A stretch of DNA of 15,706 bases from CAYGZA01 sp964354135 (GTDB lineage: Bacteria; Planctomycetota; Planctomycetia; Pirellulales; Thermoguttaceae), in contig CAYGZA010000141.1 in the NCBI GenBank assembly GCA_964354135.1, forward strand, positions 1-15,706. Reading direction: 5' to 3'. Both the position numbers and the translations under genes were made by a program. Below, piece after piece: positions 1-7,260 of this stretch. Under the pieces are notes generated by a model that made no database searches, had not been told where the DNA came from, and worked only from the letters and a program-made list of their open reading frames with translations. Within the stretch, counting starts at the first letter, position 1; every line of letters begins with the position of its first letter.

Positions 1-100
1 CACACCCCCCCTCTTTGCAGCAGCGGCAGGCGTATTTCGGGCGGACGTGGATGTGGGGTTCACCGCGACATCCAACGCCGGAAGATCTATCTTCGGTGGG

Positions 101-128
101 TTGACAAGAGACCCCCAAGGGCTACGCT
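101..128 (+). promoter_or_regulatory. possible sigma70-type promoter with adjacent inverted repeat
   Basis: A perfect TTGACA (-35-like) lies at 101-106, followed after 16 bases by TACGCT (123-128), a poor -10 match. Immediately upstream, 81-94 is a perfect 6-bp inverted repeat with a 2-base centre (GAAGAT-CT-ATCTTC), which could be an operator. It precedes the aminotransferase gene at 253 by a leader of about 120 bases. The rest of 1-252 shows no convincing gene. The call rests only on consensus resemblance, and the -10 match is weak. Confidence 0.3.
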
Positions 129-252
129 AGCCACTGAGAGGGGAACGCCACGGCAATTGGCCGGACACATCGCGGACCGTGCGCTGTGCTATTCGCCAGA
201 GCAGGTTGATACGACGCGTTTGAGTTGGAGCATTGCACGGAAAGGACTAAAG

Positions 253-1581
253 ATGAGCAGGTCGAAATTCATGTCACGACGTCAGTTTGTTGCTGGTGCC
301 TCCAGTGTGCTGTTGGCTGGTGCAGTGGAGGGGGCGGACGAGAAGGCCGTCTCCAACCAAGGTTCGCCGCTGGCCCTGCACGGAGGCGAGAAGGCCGTCA
401 AGGCCACGGCCGGTTCGGGGCGTCGCTGGGGCGAGCCCGAACGCAAACAGCTCGAGGCGATGCTTCAGCAAGACTCGCTCTTCTACTGGGAGGGACCGCA
501 GACCAAACTGCTCACCGAGCGGTTTCGGAAGGTCTGTCCGGTGAAGTACGTGCAGACCTGTTCCTCCGGCACCGCCGCGATTCACATTGCCGTGGCGGCG
601 GCCGGCATCGGTCTGGGCGACGAGGTGATCACGTCGCCGATTACGGATATTGGCACCGTGATCGGCGTCCTTTACCAGCAGGCCGTGCCCGTGTTCGCCG
701 ACCTGGGGGCGGGCACGTACAATCTCGACGTGGCTGACGTCGAGCGGCGGATCACGCCCAGGACCAAGGCGATCATCGCAGTCCATCTGACGGGCAACCC
801 CTGCGACATGGACGCTCTGCAGGCCCTGGCCGAGCGCCACAAGCTGGTCTTGATCGAGGATTGTGCGCAGGGCTGGGGGGCGCAGACCCGCGGCCGGCCG
901 ATCGGCACCGTCGGGCACATGGCCTGCTTTTCGCTCCAGAATTCCAAGCACGTGACCTGCGGCGACGGCGGCGTGGTCGGCTCCAGCGACGAGCGTTTCG
1001 GGCCCTTGCTGCAGAAGTTCGGCGATAAGGGCGGCGACCGGCGCAAGTGGGGCGGGTTCGACGCGTTCGCCACCAACTACCGGATGAGCGAGCCTCAGGC
1101 GGCCGTGGCCGCCGCCCAGCTCGCGCGATTGGAGCCGATCGCCGCGAAGCGGGCCCGGCTCGGCAACCTCCTCACGGAGAAGATCGCCGATCTCCCGGGC
1201 ATCATTCCCCACCAGGTGCATCCGCAGGACCGCGCGGTCTACTGGTTCTACATGTTCCGCATGCGCCCCGAGGCCTTCCGCTGCGGGCGATCGGAGTTTG
1301 TCAAGGCGCTCTTGGCCGAGGGCGCGCCGGTGTCGGGCGGGTACATCAAGGTACCGCTTTATGGCGAGCCGGTCTTCAAGAAGCACGGGTTCTTCGCCGG
1401 CCGTTGGCCGGTCAAGGAGATGGGCCTGACCACTATGGATTTCTCCGAGCACAAATGCCCCGAGGCCGAGGCTATCCTGGAAACCGGCATCCGCGTGCCT
1501 ATCTATGAACACATGACCGAGGAGTACATTCTTGACGTGGCGGCGGCCATCCGGAAAGTGGCCCGCCACTACGCGGCGTGA
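253..1581 (+). CDS. Tat-exported DegT/DnrJ/EryC1/StrS family PLP-dependent aminotransferase (paralogue 1)
   Basis: This is a 442-residue fold-type I PLP enzyme of the sugar aminotransferase / AHBA synthase-like family. These enzymes usually transfer an amino group to a keto-sugar or cyclic ketone. Visible motifs are the phosphate-binding SSGTAAIH stretch, EDCAQ with the PLP-nitrogen-binding aspartate (D203), and NSKHVTCGDGG with the Schiff-base lysine (K232), so it should be catalytically competent. The conserved N-x-R-M motif (NYRM) follows. The N-terminus has a twin-arginine signal (MSRRQFV, then a hydrophobic Ala/Gly/Val stretch), which is unusual for this normally cytoplasmic family. I chose ATG 253 because GGAAAGG lies a few bases upstream; the ATG at 271 is an alternative that keeps the Tat motif, and the in-frame codons upstream of 253 look non-coding. 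The mature part opens with LALHGGEKAV, matching the openings of the paralogues at 2921 and 4429. It is separated from them by the cassette and the 2243-2920 gap, so it is probably a separate transcription unit. The substrate cannot be told from sequence. Confidence 0.9.
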   Translation: MSRSKFMSRRQFVAGASSVLLAGAVEGADEKAVSNQGSPLALHGGEKAVKATAGSGRRWGEPERKQLEAMLQQDSLFYWEGPQTKLLTERFRKVCPVKYVQTCSSGTAAIHIAVAAAGIGLGDEVITSPITDIGTVIGVLYQQAVPVFADLGAGTYNLDVADVERRITPRTKAIIAVHLTGNPCDMDALQALAERHKLVLIEDCAQGWGAQTRGRPIGTVGHMACFSLQNSKHVTCGDGGVVGSSDERFGPLLQKFGDKGGDRRKWGGFDAFATNYRMSEPQAAVAAAQLARLEPIAAKRARLGNLLTEKIADLPGIIPHQVHPQDRAVYWFYMFRMRPEAFRCGRSEFVKALLAEGAPVSGGYIKVPLYGEPVFKKHGFFAGRWPVKEMGLTTMDFSEHKCPEAEAILETGIRVPIYEHMTEEYILDVAAAIRKVARHYAA

Positions 1582-1638
1582 GCCGCCGCGAGAGCGCGGG
1601 GTTGCTGGCGACGGCCTTCTCTGCCTGGTCGAACGTCG

Positions 1639-1704
1639 TCCGAACGCCTAGGATCAGGGGCGTGCCCGTGAAGCGGGCACGTCCCCTGGAACCGATTGTT
1701 AGGC
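1639..1704 (-). other. attC-like recombination site (integron cassette 3' end)
   Basis: Read on the minus strand, this 66-base imperfect palindrome starts with the core box GCCTAAC (R'' type) at 1704-1698 and ends with GTTCGGA at 1645-1639, where attC would have GTTRRRY. The inner arms are CGTGCCCG and CGGGCACG (1661-1668 and 1674-1681) around a 5-base loop. They continue as GGGG/CCCC past a single bulged base that resembles an extrahelical attC base, and then come 9-base partly unpaired spacers on each side. Size, core box and bulge fit an integron attC site. It begins 10 bases past the stop codon of the minus-strand gene, the usual cassette arrangement. Only GTT of the outer box is conserved, as expected if the sequence beyond it is not another cassette. 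An ordinary terminator hairpin is the alternative, but there is no T-tract on either strand. Confidence 0.6.
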
Positions 1705-2242
1705 CAGCGTTTGGTCATGCTTCGACTCGCAGGCTCAGGTTCGCTTGGGCAAGCAGCTCGGCCCAGTCCTGTTCTCTACTTTCAGCCCCGTCTCGGGTCG
1801 CGGGAAATCGTTTCATCCAGCTGATGACGTATCCTCCGAGCACAGTGGACAGATCAAGAGCTTCTCGGCCTAATGACCGTGCGAAGTCTGTGAGGATAGT
1901 TTTGTCTTTGTCTTGCTCGGGCCAGCCATGTTGGTTAAACCAGCGATGAATTAGCGTATGGCGGCGATCCGAGAACGCAATGATTTTGGCTTCGAACTCA
2001 GGATGCACGTTAGCTACTTGCTTGAGTTCGTTCAAGAGTCCGGTAATGGCGACACGAAACGATTTGCTATCCAAAGGCGCAAGATCATCAGCGGACGTGA
2101 CGTCCTTTTGCTTATACACCAGCTTTACGCAGACAGTGAAAATGAACTCAAACAGCTGGCACATGCCAACGGCATGGCCTATGGATGCGTACATGGTCGT
2201 GTCGTCACTGACGGACATGTGGACTCTCTCCCGCGGGCCTAA
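1645..2242 (-). mobile_element. putative solitary integron gene cassette
   Basis: The minus strand reads G^TTAGGC (box at 2243-2237), a short leader, one gene (2218-1715), then GCCTAAC plus an attC-like palindrome ending in G^TTCGGA. Cutting after the G of each box defines a 598-bp unit, a normal cassette size. The gene nearly fills the unit and has no room for its own promoter, as is typical of cassettes. The content looks AT-richer than the flanking aminotransferase genes. No integrase, attI or second attC is seen in this window, so it would be either a cassette inserted at a secondary GTT site or a remnant of an array. Joining the flanks would recreate a plain GTT-containing site. The call is inference from site geometry. 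Confidence 0.5.
1715..2218 (-). CDS. hypothetical protein with HEPN-like RxxxxH motif, cassette-borne
   Basis: The protein has 167 residues and I do not recognise a named family. It looks mostly helical: a hydrophobic segment at about residues 11-35 (IGHAVGMCQLFEFIF...), an amphipathic region at 52-82, the motif FSDRRHTLIHRWF at 82-94, and a hydrophobic C-terminal helix at about 113-135. R86-x4-H91 matches the Rx4-6H signature of HEPN-domain ribonucleases and nucleic-acid-associated proteins, and its place between two long helices also fits. That assignment is tentative. ATG 2218 is chosen because the minus strand has GGGAGAGAG 5 bases upstream (2232-2224); the frame stays open further upstream, but that extension crosses the GTTAGGC box and looks non-coding. 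It lies antisense to all the other genes and appears AT-richer, consistent with transfer. No partner nucleotidyltransferase or antitoxin gene is adjacent. Confidence 0.7.
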   Translation of the reverse strand: MSVSDDTTMYASIGHAVGMCQLFEFIFTVCVKLVYKQKDVTSADDLAPLDSKSFRVAITGLLNELKQVANVHPEFEAKIIAFSDRRHTLIHRWFNQHGWPEQDKDKTILTDFARSLGREALDLSTVLGGYVISWMKRFPATRDGAESREQDWAELLAQANLSLRVEA

Positions 2243-2920
2243 CTTACCCTGTATCACGAACTCCAGAATTCTGAGTGTAGGCGCCGGTGCTCGATTTCGC
2301 AAGCGGGTGCCGAGCGTCTTTACCTCCGAAGGGGGGCGGAAAGGAAGAGTGGACGCAAGATCTTGTGATACAAGGAGTTGCCATCGTTTGCCCACCTCCA
2401 GCCTTTCGGAAACCGGGCCGTTGGAAATCGCCTTTCGTCGGCTATTCTGACGACTACGTGGAAGCGAGATAATGACGCAGGACCGTTATGCGAGGCTTTG
2501 CCGAGCCGCTTCCACTGGTTCCTCGACGAACTGAGCGGCCAAGAGGAGCTGTGCCAGGTCCAGCAGGCGCGGGAGGGGAAACAAGGACCGCCGCACCGCG
2601 CACGAACTGCTCGGCGTCCACCAGCCGGAGGTGCGTTTCGTGGAGCAGGGCCGTGCCGGGAACCGTGCACGCCAGGGGGACAGTCCCGTTTTCGCGGCCA
2701 ATGGGGGCGGTGCCCTGACGTGCCAAAGCCGCGTCGGCCGCGAAAACTGGGACAGTCCCCGCGGTAGCCGAGAGGATTCGGCTGATGCAGTTGCAGAAAC
2801 CTTACCGCACTGCTTGCGGCGCTTGGCGCCGGTCAGGTAGCATGTAGTCCCTGGGAGGCGGCTCTTGTTCACCCGTCACAAGCCGGACAAGCTTTCCACT
2901 GCACTTGAAAGGAGAGTCCG
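2243..2920. other. intergenic region without a convincing gene
   Basis: Several overlapping frames are open here, but none has consistent codon bias, a ribosome-binding site or recognisable domains. The clear structure is the long imperfect palindrome at 2675-2760. The stretch at 2480-2670 is GC-rich and open in more than one frame on both strands, which could mean a decayed gene, but I cannot assign it. The last bases hold the Shine-Dalgarno of the next gene (AAAGGAG, 2908-2914). No promoter consensus is clear. Confidence 0.5.
2675..2760. repeat. long imperfect palindrome, REP-like element
   Basis: The left arm 2675-2699 reads GGGGGACAGTCCC followed by GTTTTCGCGGCC. The right arm 2736-2760 is GGCCGCGAAAACT followed by GGGACAGTCCCC, the reverse complement of the left arm apart from one extra base and an A/T swap at the centre of GGGACAGTCCC. 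Each arm end is itself a short near-palindrome, giving a nested hairpin around a 36-base centre. Paired GGGACwGTCCC plus TTTTCGCGG modules resemble the dispersed palindromes associated with RAYT (REP-associated tyrosine) transposases. No transposase gene is present here. The structure is directly visible; the class is inference. Confidence 0.6.
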
Positions 2921-4294
2921 ATGAATAGGGCAATGACCAGTCGTCGTGAGTTCCTGGAAACGATCGGGGCCGTAGGCGCCGCATCGATCCTCGCGGGGTC
3001 TGGCGGGGCCCGAGCGGGCTTCGCCGCCGAAGGCAAGGAGAAGCTCGCGATCGAGGGGGGGACCCCGGTGCGGAAGAGCCCGCTCCACTCGCGGCCCTAT
3101 GGACCGCAGTTCTACGACGACGTCGAGAAGCAGGAACTCATCGACGTCCTCGAGTCGCGGTATCCTTTCCGCTGGTGGGGTGGCAAATCCAAGGTCCTCC
3201 AGTTCGAGAAGTCCTACGCTGCCCACATCGGCGTGAAGCACGCCATCGGGGTGACCTCCGGCACGACCGCCTTGTACACCGCCATGGCGGCCCTGGAAAT
3301 CGGCCCGGGCGACGAGGTCATCCTCCCCGCCTGGACGTGGTATGCCGACTACGACGCCATCGTGTTGTCGGGCGCCCTGCCGGTCTTCGCCGAGATCGAC
3401 GAGTCGTTGGCCATCGATCCGAAGGACATCGAGCACCGCATCACGCCGCGGACCAAGGCGATCGCCCCCTCGCACCTCCAGGGCGGTGTGGCCGATATGG
3501 ACGCGATTCTCGAGATCGCCAAGAAACACAAGCTCCGGGTCCTCGAGGACTGTGCCCAGTGCTGCGGAGGCCGCTACAAGGGCAAGTTCGTGGGCACCAT
3601 CGGCGACATCGGCATCAACAGCTTCCAGCTCAGCAAGACGATCACCTCCGGCGAGGGCGGCGCCGTGACCACCAACGATGGGAAGCTCTTCGAGCGGGCC
3701 GTCCGCTTCCACGACGTTGGGTCGCTCCACGCGCCTTACGCGGACGAGCTCAAGGGCGGCCTGCTGGCGGCCTTCGCCGCGTGCAATTTCCGGATGAACG
3801 AGTTCACGGGTGCGGTGCTCAAGGCGCAGGTGCAGAAGCTCCAGACCATCTGCACCCGCCTTCGCGCCAACGCCCGCAAGGTCCGCGAGGGCATCGCCGA
3901 CCTGCCGGGACTGAAGATGCGCAAGATGCCGGACCCCGAGGGCGATCTGGGCGTGACGGTCTTCCTGGACCACGGCACCCGGCAACGGCGCGACCGGTTC
4001 CTGCGGGCGCTGCGGGCAGAGGGCATCGGCGCTTCAGGGCCGGGCGGCTCCGTCATCTTGCCGACCGATCGTCGCATCGAGCAGAAGCTGACCATCCATC
4101 CGGCGTGGCCTTCGTTCCAGAGTGCCGAAGGCAAGGCGATCCGCTATGGAAGCGAGTGCTGCCCGCGCACCATCGACATCATCAACCGTTTCGGCGGCGT
4201 GATCATGGATCCCAACTTCACCGACGACGACGTGAAAGACATCGTTCGGGCCATGCGCAAGGTCTACCTGGCCATGGGCCCGGCGATCGATTGA
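2921..4294 (+). CDS. Tat-exported DegT/DnrJ/EryC1/StrS family PLP-dependent aminotransferase (paralogue 2)
   Basis: This is a 457-residue PLP enzyme of the sugar-aminotransferase-like family. The N-terminus carries a Tat signal (TSRREFL, then an Ala/Gly-rich hydrophobic segment to about residue 30). The mature part starts with LAIEGGTPV. Visible motifs are VTSGTTALYTA (PLP phosphate loop), EDCAQ with D210, QLSKTITSGEGG with Schiff-base lysine K239, and NFRM. The start at 2921 has AAAGGAG 6 bases upstream (2908-2914); the Met four codons later is possible. It is followed by paralogue 3 after 134 bp and then by the oxidoreductase and RidA-like genes on the same strand, so co-transcription is plausible. 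The C-terminal region (ending in VIMDPNFTDDD and an Arg-rich helix) has a short near-identical DNA echo downstream at 5785. The substrate is unknown. Cytoplasmic relatives aminate NDP-keto-sugars or make 3-amino-5-hydroxybenzoate, but an exported enzyme would need a non-nucleotide substrate or a bound one. Confidence 0.92.
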   Translation: MNRAMTSRREFLETIGAVGAASILAGSGGARAGFAAEGKEKLAIEGGTPVRKSPLHSRPYGPQFYDDVEKQELIDVLESRYPFRWWGGKSKVLQFEKSYAAHIGVKHAIGVTSGTTALYTAMAALEIGPGDEVILPAWTWYADYDAIVLSGALPVFAEIDESLAIDPKDIEHRITPRTKAIAPSHLQGGVADMDAILEIAKKHKLRVLEDCAQCCGGRYKGKFVGTIGDIGINSFQLSKTITSGEGGAVTTNDGKLFERAVRFHDVGSLHAPYADELKGGLLAAFAACNFRMNEFTGAVLKAQVQKLQTICTRLRANARKVREGIADLPGLKMRKMPDPEGDLGVTVFLDHGTRQRRDRFLRALRAEGIGASGPGGSVILPTDRRIEQKLTIHPAWPSFQSAEGKAIRYGSECCPRTIDIINRFGGVIMDPNFTDDDVKDIVRAMRKVYLAMGPAID

Positions 4295-4359
4295 CAAGGC
4301 CCAAACCCAAACGATAATCACATTCGTCGCCCCACCGCGGCAGGGTCGGGCTGCCTGCG

Positions 4360-4388
4360 GCAACGCCAATGCCCGCGTGGGCGTTTGC
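4360..4388. repeat. intergenic hairpin between paralogues 2 and 3
   Basis: GCAACGCC (4360-4367) can pair with GGCGTTTGC (4380-4388), giving an 8-bp stem with one bulged A and a 12-base loop. No T-tract follows, so it is not an obvious intrinsic terminator. It sits in the 134-bp gap ahead of the third aminotransferase and could act as an attenuating or mRNA-stabilising hairpin. No function is demonstrable from sequence alone. Confidence 0.35.
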
Positions 4389-4428
4389 TGGGAAGTTGTA
4401 GCCCGTTGATCCCAAAGGAGCCAGCGCG

Positions 4429-5784
4429 ATGAAAGACTATCTGACACGACGTGGATTCGTGCGAACCGCAGCGGCAGGTTCCGCCGCATTGACCTGGCTG
4501 ACCGCCGGACGATCGCCGGGGATGGTCGCCGCCGGCGCCGACAAACCGGCACTGCTCGGCGGCACCCCCGTGCACAAGGGCGGCTGGCCCAAATGGCCGG
4601 ATTGGCACAAGTCCTGGGAGCCTGAAATCCTCGATGTGTTGCGGAGCGGGCAATGGTCGAGTGCCGGCGGCGGCGGGCTGGTGGCGGGTTTTGAGGCAGC
4701 CTACGCGAAATTGCTCGGCGCCAAGCGCTGCGTCGCCACGGCCAGCGGCACCACCGCGCTCATCACCGGCCTGCACGTGATGGGCGTGGATGCCGGCGAC
4801 GAAGTGATCGTCTCGCCCTTCACGTTCATCGCGACGTACAACGTGGTGCTGATGCACAAGGCCCTGCCGGTGTTTGCCGACACGGATCCGGCCACGCTGA
4901 CGATGGACCCGGCTTCGATCGAGAGCCGGATCACCGAACGGACCCGCGCCATCGTGCCGGTGCACATCTACGGCATGCCTTGCGACATGGACCCGATCAA
5001 CGCAATCGCCAAGAAACACAACCTCGCCGTCATCGAGGACGCCTGTCAGGCGTGGCTGGCCGAGTACAAGGGCCGCAAGTGCGGCACGCTGGGCGATGTC
5101 GGCTGCTTCAGTTTCCAGAACTCCAAGCATATCCCCGCCGGCGAAGGCGGGGCCGTCACCGGCAACCGCGAGGAACTCCTGGACCGCTGCCAAGCCTTCC
5201 ACGACTGCGGGCGCGCCTTCGGGACCTTCCGAGGCAGCGGATGTTTCAGCCGCGGCACCAACTGCCGGATGACCCACTACCAGGCCGCCATGCTCCTCCA
5301 GCAACTCGACAAGCTGGTGACGGAGACCGAGCGTCGGCGCGAAAACGCCGATCATCTGACCGCCGGCCTCAACCAGATCCCCGGCATCCAGCCAGCGCGG
5401 CTGCCGGAAAACAGCCGGGCGGTTTGGCATCTCTACGCGTTCCGATACGACGCGACCCAGTTCAACGGCCTGCCGCGCGACAGGTTCATCCGGGCCCTCA
5501 GCGCCGAAGGCGTCCCTTGCGGCGGCGGCTATCACGAGCAGTACTACGACGGCCTGCTCGACGAGGCGATCAACTCGCGCGGCTTCAAGCGCCTGTTCCC
5601 CGCCGAGCGGCTGAAGGCCTATCGCGAGAGCTTCCGCGAGCTGAAGGGCAATAAGCAGGTGTGCGAGACGACCATCGGCCTGTTCAACACGCTGCTTTTG
5701 GCCGACCGCAAGGACGTGGATCACATTGTCGAAGCGGTCCGGAAGATTCACGCCCACAGCGCCGCGCTGGCGAAGGTGGCGTAG
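4429..5784 (+). CDS. Tat-exported DegT/DnrJ/EryC1/StrS family PLP-dependent aminotransferase (paralogue 3)
   Basis: This is a 451-residue PLP enzyme paralogous to the genes at 253 and 2921. Its Tat signal is LTRRGFVRTAAAG followed by a hydrophobic stretch. The mature part begins ALLGGTPVHKGG. Motifs: TASGTTALITG (PLP phosphate loop), EDACQA with D204, and FQNSKHIPAGEGG with Schiff-base lysine K233, followed by NCRM in place of NYRM or NFRM. The start at 4429 has AAAGGAG 8 bases upstream. All catalytic landmarks are intact. It is closer in motif wording to paralogue 1 (FQNSKH / LQNSKH) than to paralogue 2, suggesting two duplication steps. The oxidoreductase follows after 73 bp, so the two are likely expressed together. 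The specific reaction cannot be assigned. Confidence 0.92.
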   Translation: MKDYLTRRGFVRTAAAGSAALTWLTAGRSPGMVAAGADKPALLGGTPVHKGGWPKWPDWHKSWEPEILDVLRSGQWSSAGGGGLVAGFEAAYAKLLGAKRCVATASGTTALITGLHVMGVDAGDEVIVSPFTFIATYNVVLMHKALPVFADTDPATLTMDPASIESRITERTRAIVPVHIYGMPCDMDPINAIAKKHNLAVIEDACQAWLAEYKGRKCGTLGDVGCFSFQNSKHIPAGEGGAVTGNREELLDRCQAFHDCGRAFGTFRGSGCFSRGTNCRMTHYQAAMLLQQLDKLVTETERRRENADHLTAGLNQIPGIQPARLPENSRAVWHLYAFRYDATQFNGLPRDRFIRALSAEGVPCGGGYHEQYYDGLLDEAINSRGFKRLFPAERLKAYRESFRELKGNKQVCETTIGLFNTLLLADRKDVDHIVEAVRKIHAHSAALAKVA

Positions 5785-5805
5785 TCATGGATCCAACTTC
5801 ACCGA
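5785..5805 (+). other. sequence echo of the paralogue 2 C-terminal coding region
   Basis: These 21 bases, just past the stop of paralogue 3, match 4203-4224 inside paralogue 2 (encoding roughly IMDPNFTD) except for one missing C. There is no open frame that uses it. The simplest reading is a scrap of an aminotransferase 3' end left by duplication or unequal recombination among the tandem paralogues. A chance match of this length within a 15.7-kb window is unlikely. Confidence 0.55.
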
Positions 5806-5857
5806 GGCACGGCGGGAGACCGCACAGAACCGAGAACCAGCAATACGGGAGATTGGA

Positions 5858-7249
5858 ATGACCGTGACCAGGAAGATCTCGCGCCGGCGCGTGCTGCACC
5901 AGGCGTTGGGGGCGACCGTGGCGGGCATCGCCCTGCCGCAGTGCGCACGGTTCGTGCCCGCGTCGGCTTGGGGGACAAACGACCAGATCGGCGTGGGCGT
6001 GATCGGCTGCGGCCGGCGGAGCGCGCAACACTTCAACGGAAGAGGCGGGCAGGGGATGCCGCCCAAGAATATCCGCATCGTCGCCGTGGCCGATTTCTAC
6101 AAGAAGCGGGCCGACCAATGGGCGGCCAGGTACAAGTGCCCGGCCTTCCAGGATTACCGGAAGCTCCTGGAGCGCAAGGAAGTGGACGTGGTCACCTATG
6201 CCACACCCGAGCATTGGCACTACCTGCCCTGCATCCATGCCTGTCAGGCGGGCAAAGACATCTACGGCGAGCAGCCGCTCTCGCATACGATTCGCGAAGG
6301 GCGGGTCATGGTCGAGGCGGTCCGCAAGCACCAGCGCGTGTTCCAGACCGGCGAGCAGCAGCGCTCCCACCCGAAGACGCGCAAGGCCGTGGAGCTGATC
6401 CGCAACGGGCGCATCGGCAAGGTGCACACCGTCATCGGCTACAACTACCCCAGCGCCTATGAGTGCGATTTTCCCGCCCAGCCCATTCCCGAGGGGCTGG
6501 ATTGGGACCGGTGGTGCGGGCCGAACGAGGTTGTGCCCTACCATACGGACATTTATCTGCCGCGTATCCCTTACGGCCGAGAGGACTACCCGGTCGAGCC
6601 GGCGGAAAAGTACGCCGTCGGCCCAGGCTGGATGTCGTTTCGGCCCTATTCGGGAGGCGAGCTGCCCAACTGGGGCTGCCACGGGTTGAGCATGGTCCAA
6701 TGGGCCCTGGGTACGGATGACACCGGGCCGGTTGAGGTCTGGGTGGATCCCGCCGAGAAGCTCCCGAAGGTGGTCTACGAAAACCCGGACGGTCGCGATC
6801 GGGGCGACGCCGCGGCCAGCAAGACCATCATCCATTACAAGTACGCCAGCGGCGTGGTGCTCAAACTCAGCGGAATCGAGGATCGGTTGGGCGGCGGAGG
6901 AACTTTCATCGGCGACAAGGGCCGCATTACGATCTTTCGCGAGGGGTACGAGTGCGACCCGAAGGGCCTCGACGAAGACCCGCTCCCGGCCAATGCAATC
7001 CGCGTCTACGAGAGCGACAACCACGTGGAGAACTTCTTCGACTGCGTGCGCTCGCGCAAGGACCCGATCATGACGGTCGAGAGCGGCCATCGCGTGGCCA
7101 CGTTGTGCCATCTGGGCAACATCGCCCGCCTGCTCGGACGTTCTCTCAAGTGGGATCCGGAGAAAGAGGTCTTCCCCGGAGACGACGAGGCGAACCGGTA
7201 CCTCGATTGCCCGAAACGCAAGGGCTACGAAATGCCCGACCAGGTGTAA
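5858..7249 (+). CDS. Tat-exported Gfo/Idh/MocA family oxidoreductase
   Basis: This is a 463-residue NAD(P)-dependent oxidoreductase of the glucose-fructose oxidoreductase / inositol dehydrogenase family. The Tat signal is KISRRRVLHQALG plus a hydrophobic run ending near residue 40. The Rossmann domain follows with IGVGVIGCGRR (Gly at 45, 47, 50, 52), then YATPEHWHYLPC, then the family's EKP motif present here as EQP (E138-Q139-P140). The C-terminal substrate domain contains SGGELPNWGCHGLSMVQWALG, where the catalytic-type His is kept (H275) but the usual Asp positions read N271 and S278. ATG 5858 is used, preceded by GGGAGA; the frame is open further upstream but that part overlaps paralogue 3 and lacks a signal. 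Tat export of a Gfo protein with its cofactor bound is known from Zymomonas GFOR. The altered EKP may slow or change the redox step. The RidA-like gene follows after 11 bp. Confidence 0.92.
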   Translation: MTVTRKISRRRVLHQALGATVAGIALPQCARFVPASAWGTNDQIGVGVIGCGRRSAQHFNGRGGQGMPPKNIRIVAVADFYKKRADQWAARYKCPAFQDYRKLLERKEVDVVTYATPEHWHYLPCIHACQAGKDIYGEQPLSHTIREGRVMVEAVRKHQRVFQTGEQQRSHPKTRKAVELIRNGRIGKVHTVIGYNYPSAYECDFPAQPIPEGLDWDRWCGPNEVVPYHTDIYLPRIPYGREDYPVEPAEKYAVGPGWMSFRPYSGGELPNWGCHGLSMVQWALGTDDTGPVEVWVDPAEKLPKVVYENPDGRDRGDAAASKTIIHYKYASGVVLKLSGIEDRLGGGGTFIGDKGRITIFREGYECDPKGLDEDPLPANAIRVYESDNHVENFFDCVRSRKDPIMTVESGHRVATLCHLGNIARLLGRSLKWDPEKEVFPGDDEANRYLDCPKRKGYEMPDQV

Positions 7250-7260
7250 GGAGCACACCC

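Noticed and set aside
274..1569. Long minus-strand open frame opposite the first aminotransferase; similar ones at 2876-3985, 4318-5757, 5684-7258, 7288-8577 and 9086-10300
   Set aside because: GC-rich codon bias on the plus strand leaves the antisense frames open; the plus-strand products match known families with motifs, the antisense ones do not.
1586..1599. CCGCG-AGAG-CGCGG hairpin just after the stop of the first aminotransferase
   Set aside because: The stem is short and there is no T-tract, so I do not call it a terminator.
2454..2872. Possible decayed gene in overlapping frames on both strands
   Set aside because: No domain, start signal or consistent frame; the open frames are explained by high GC content.
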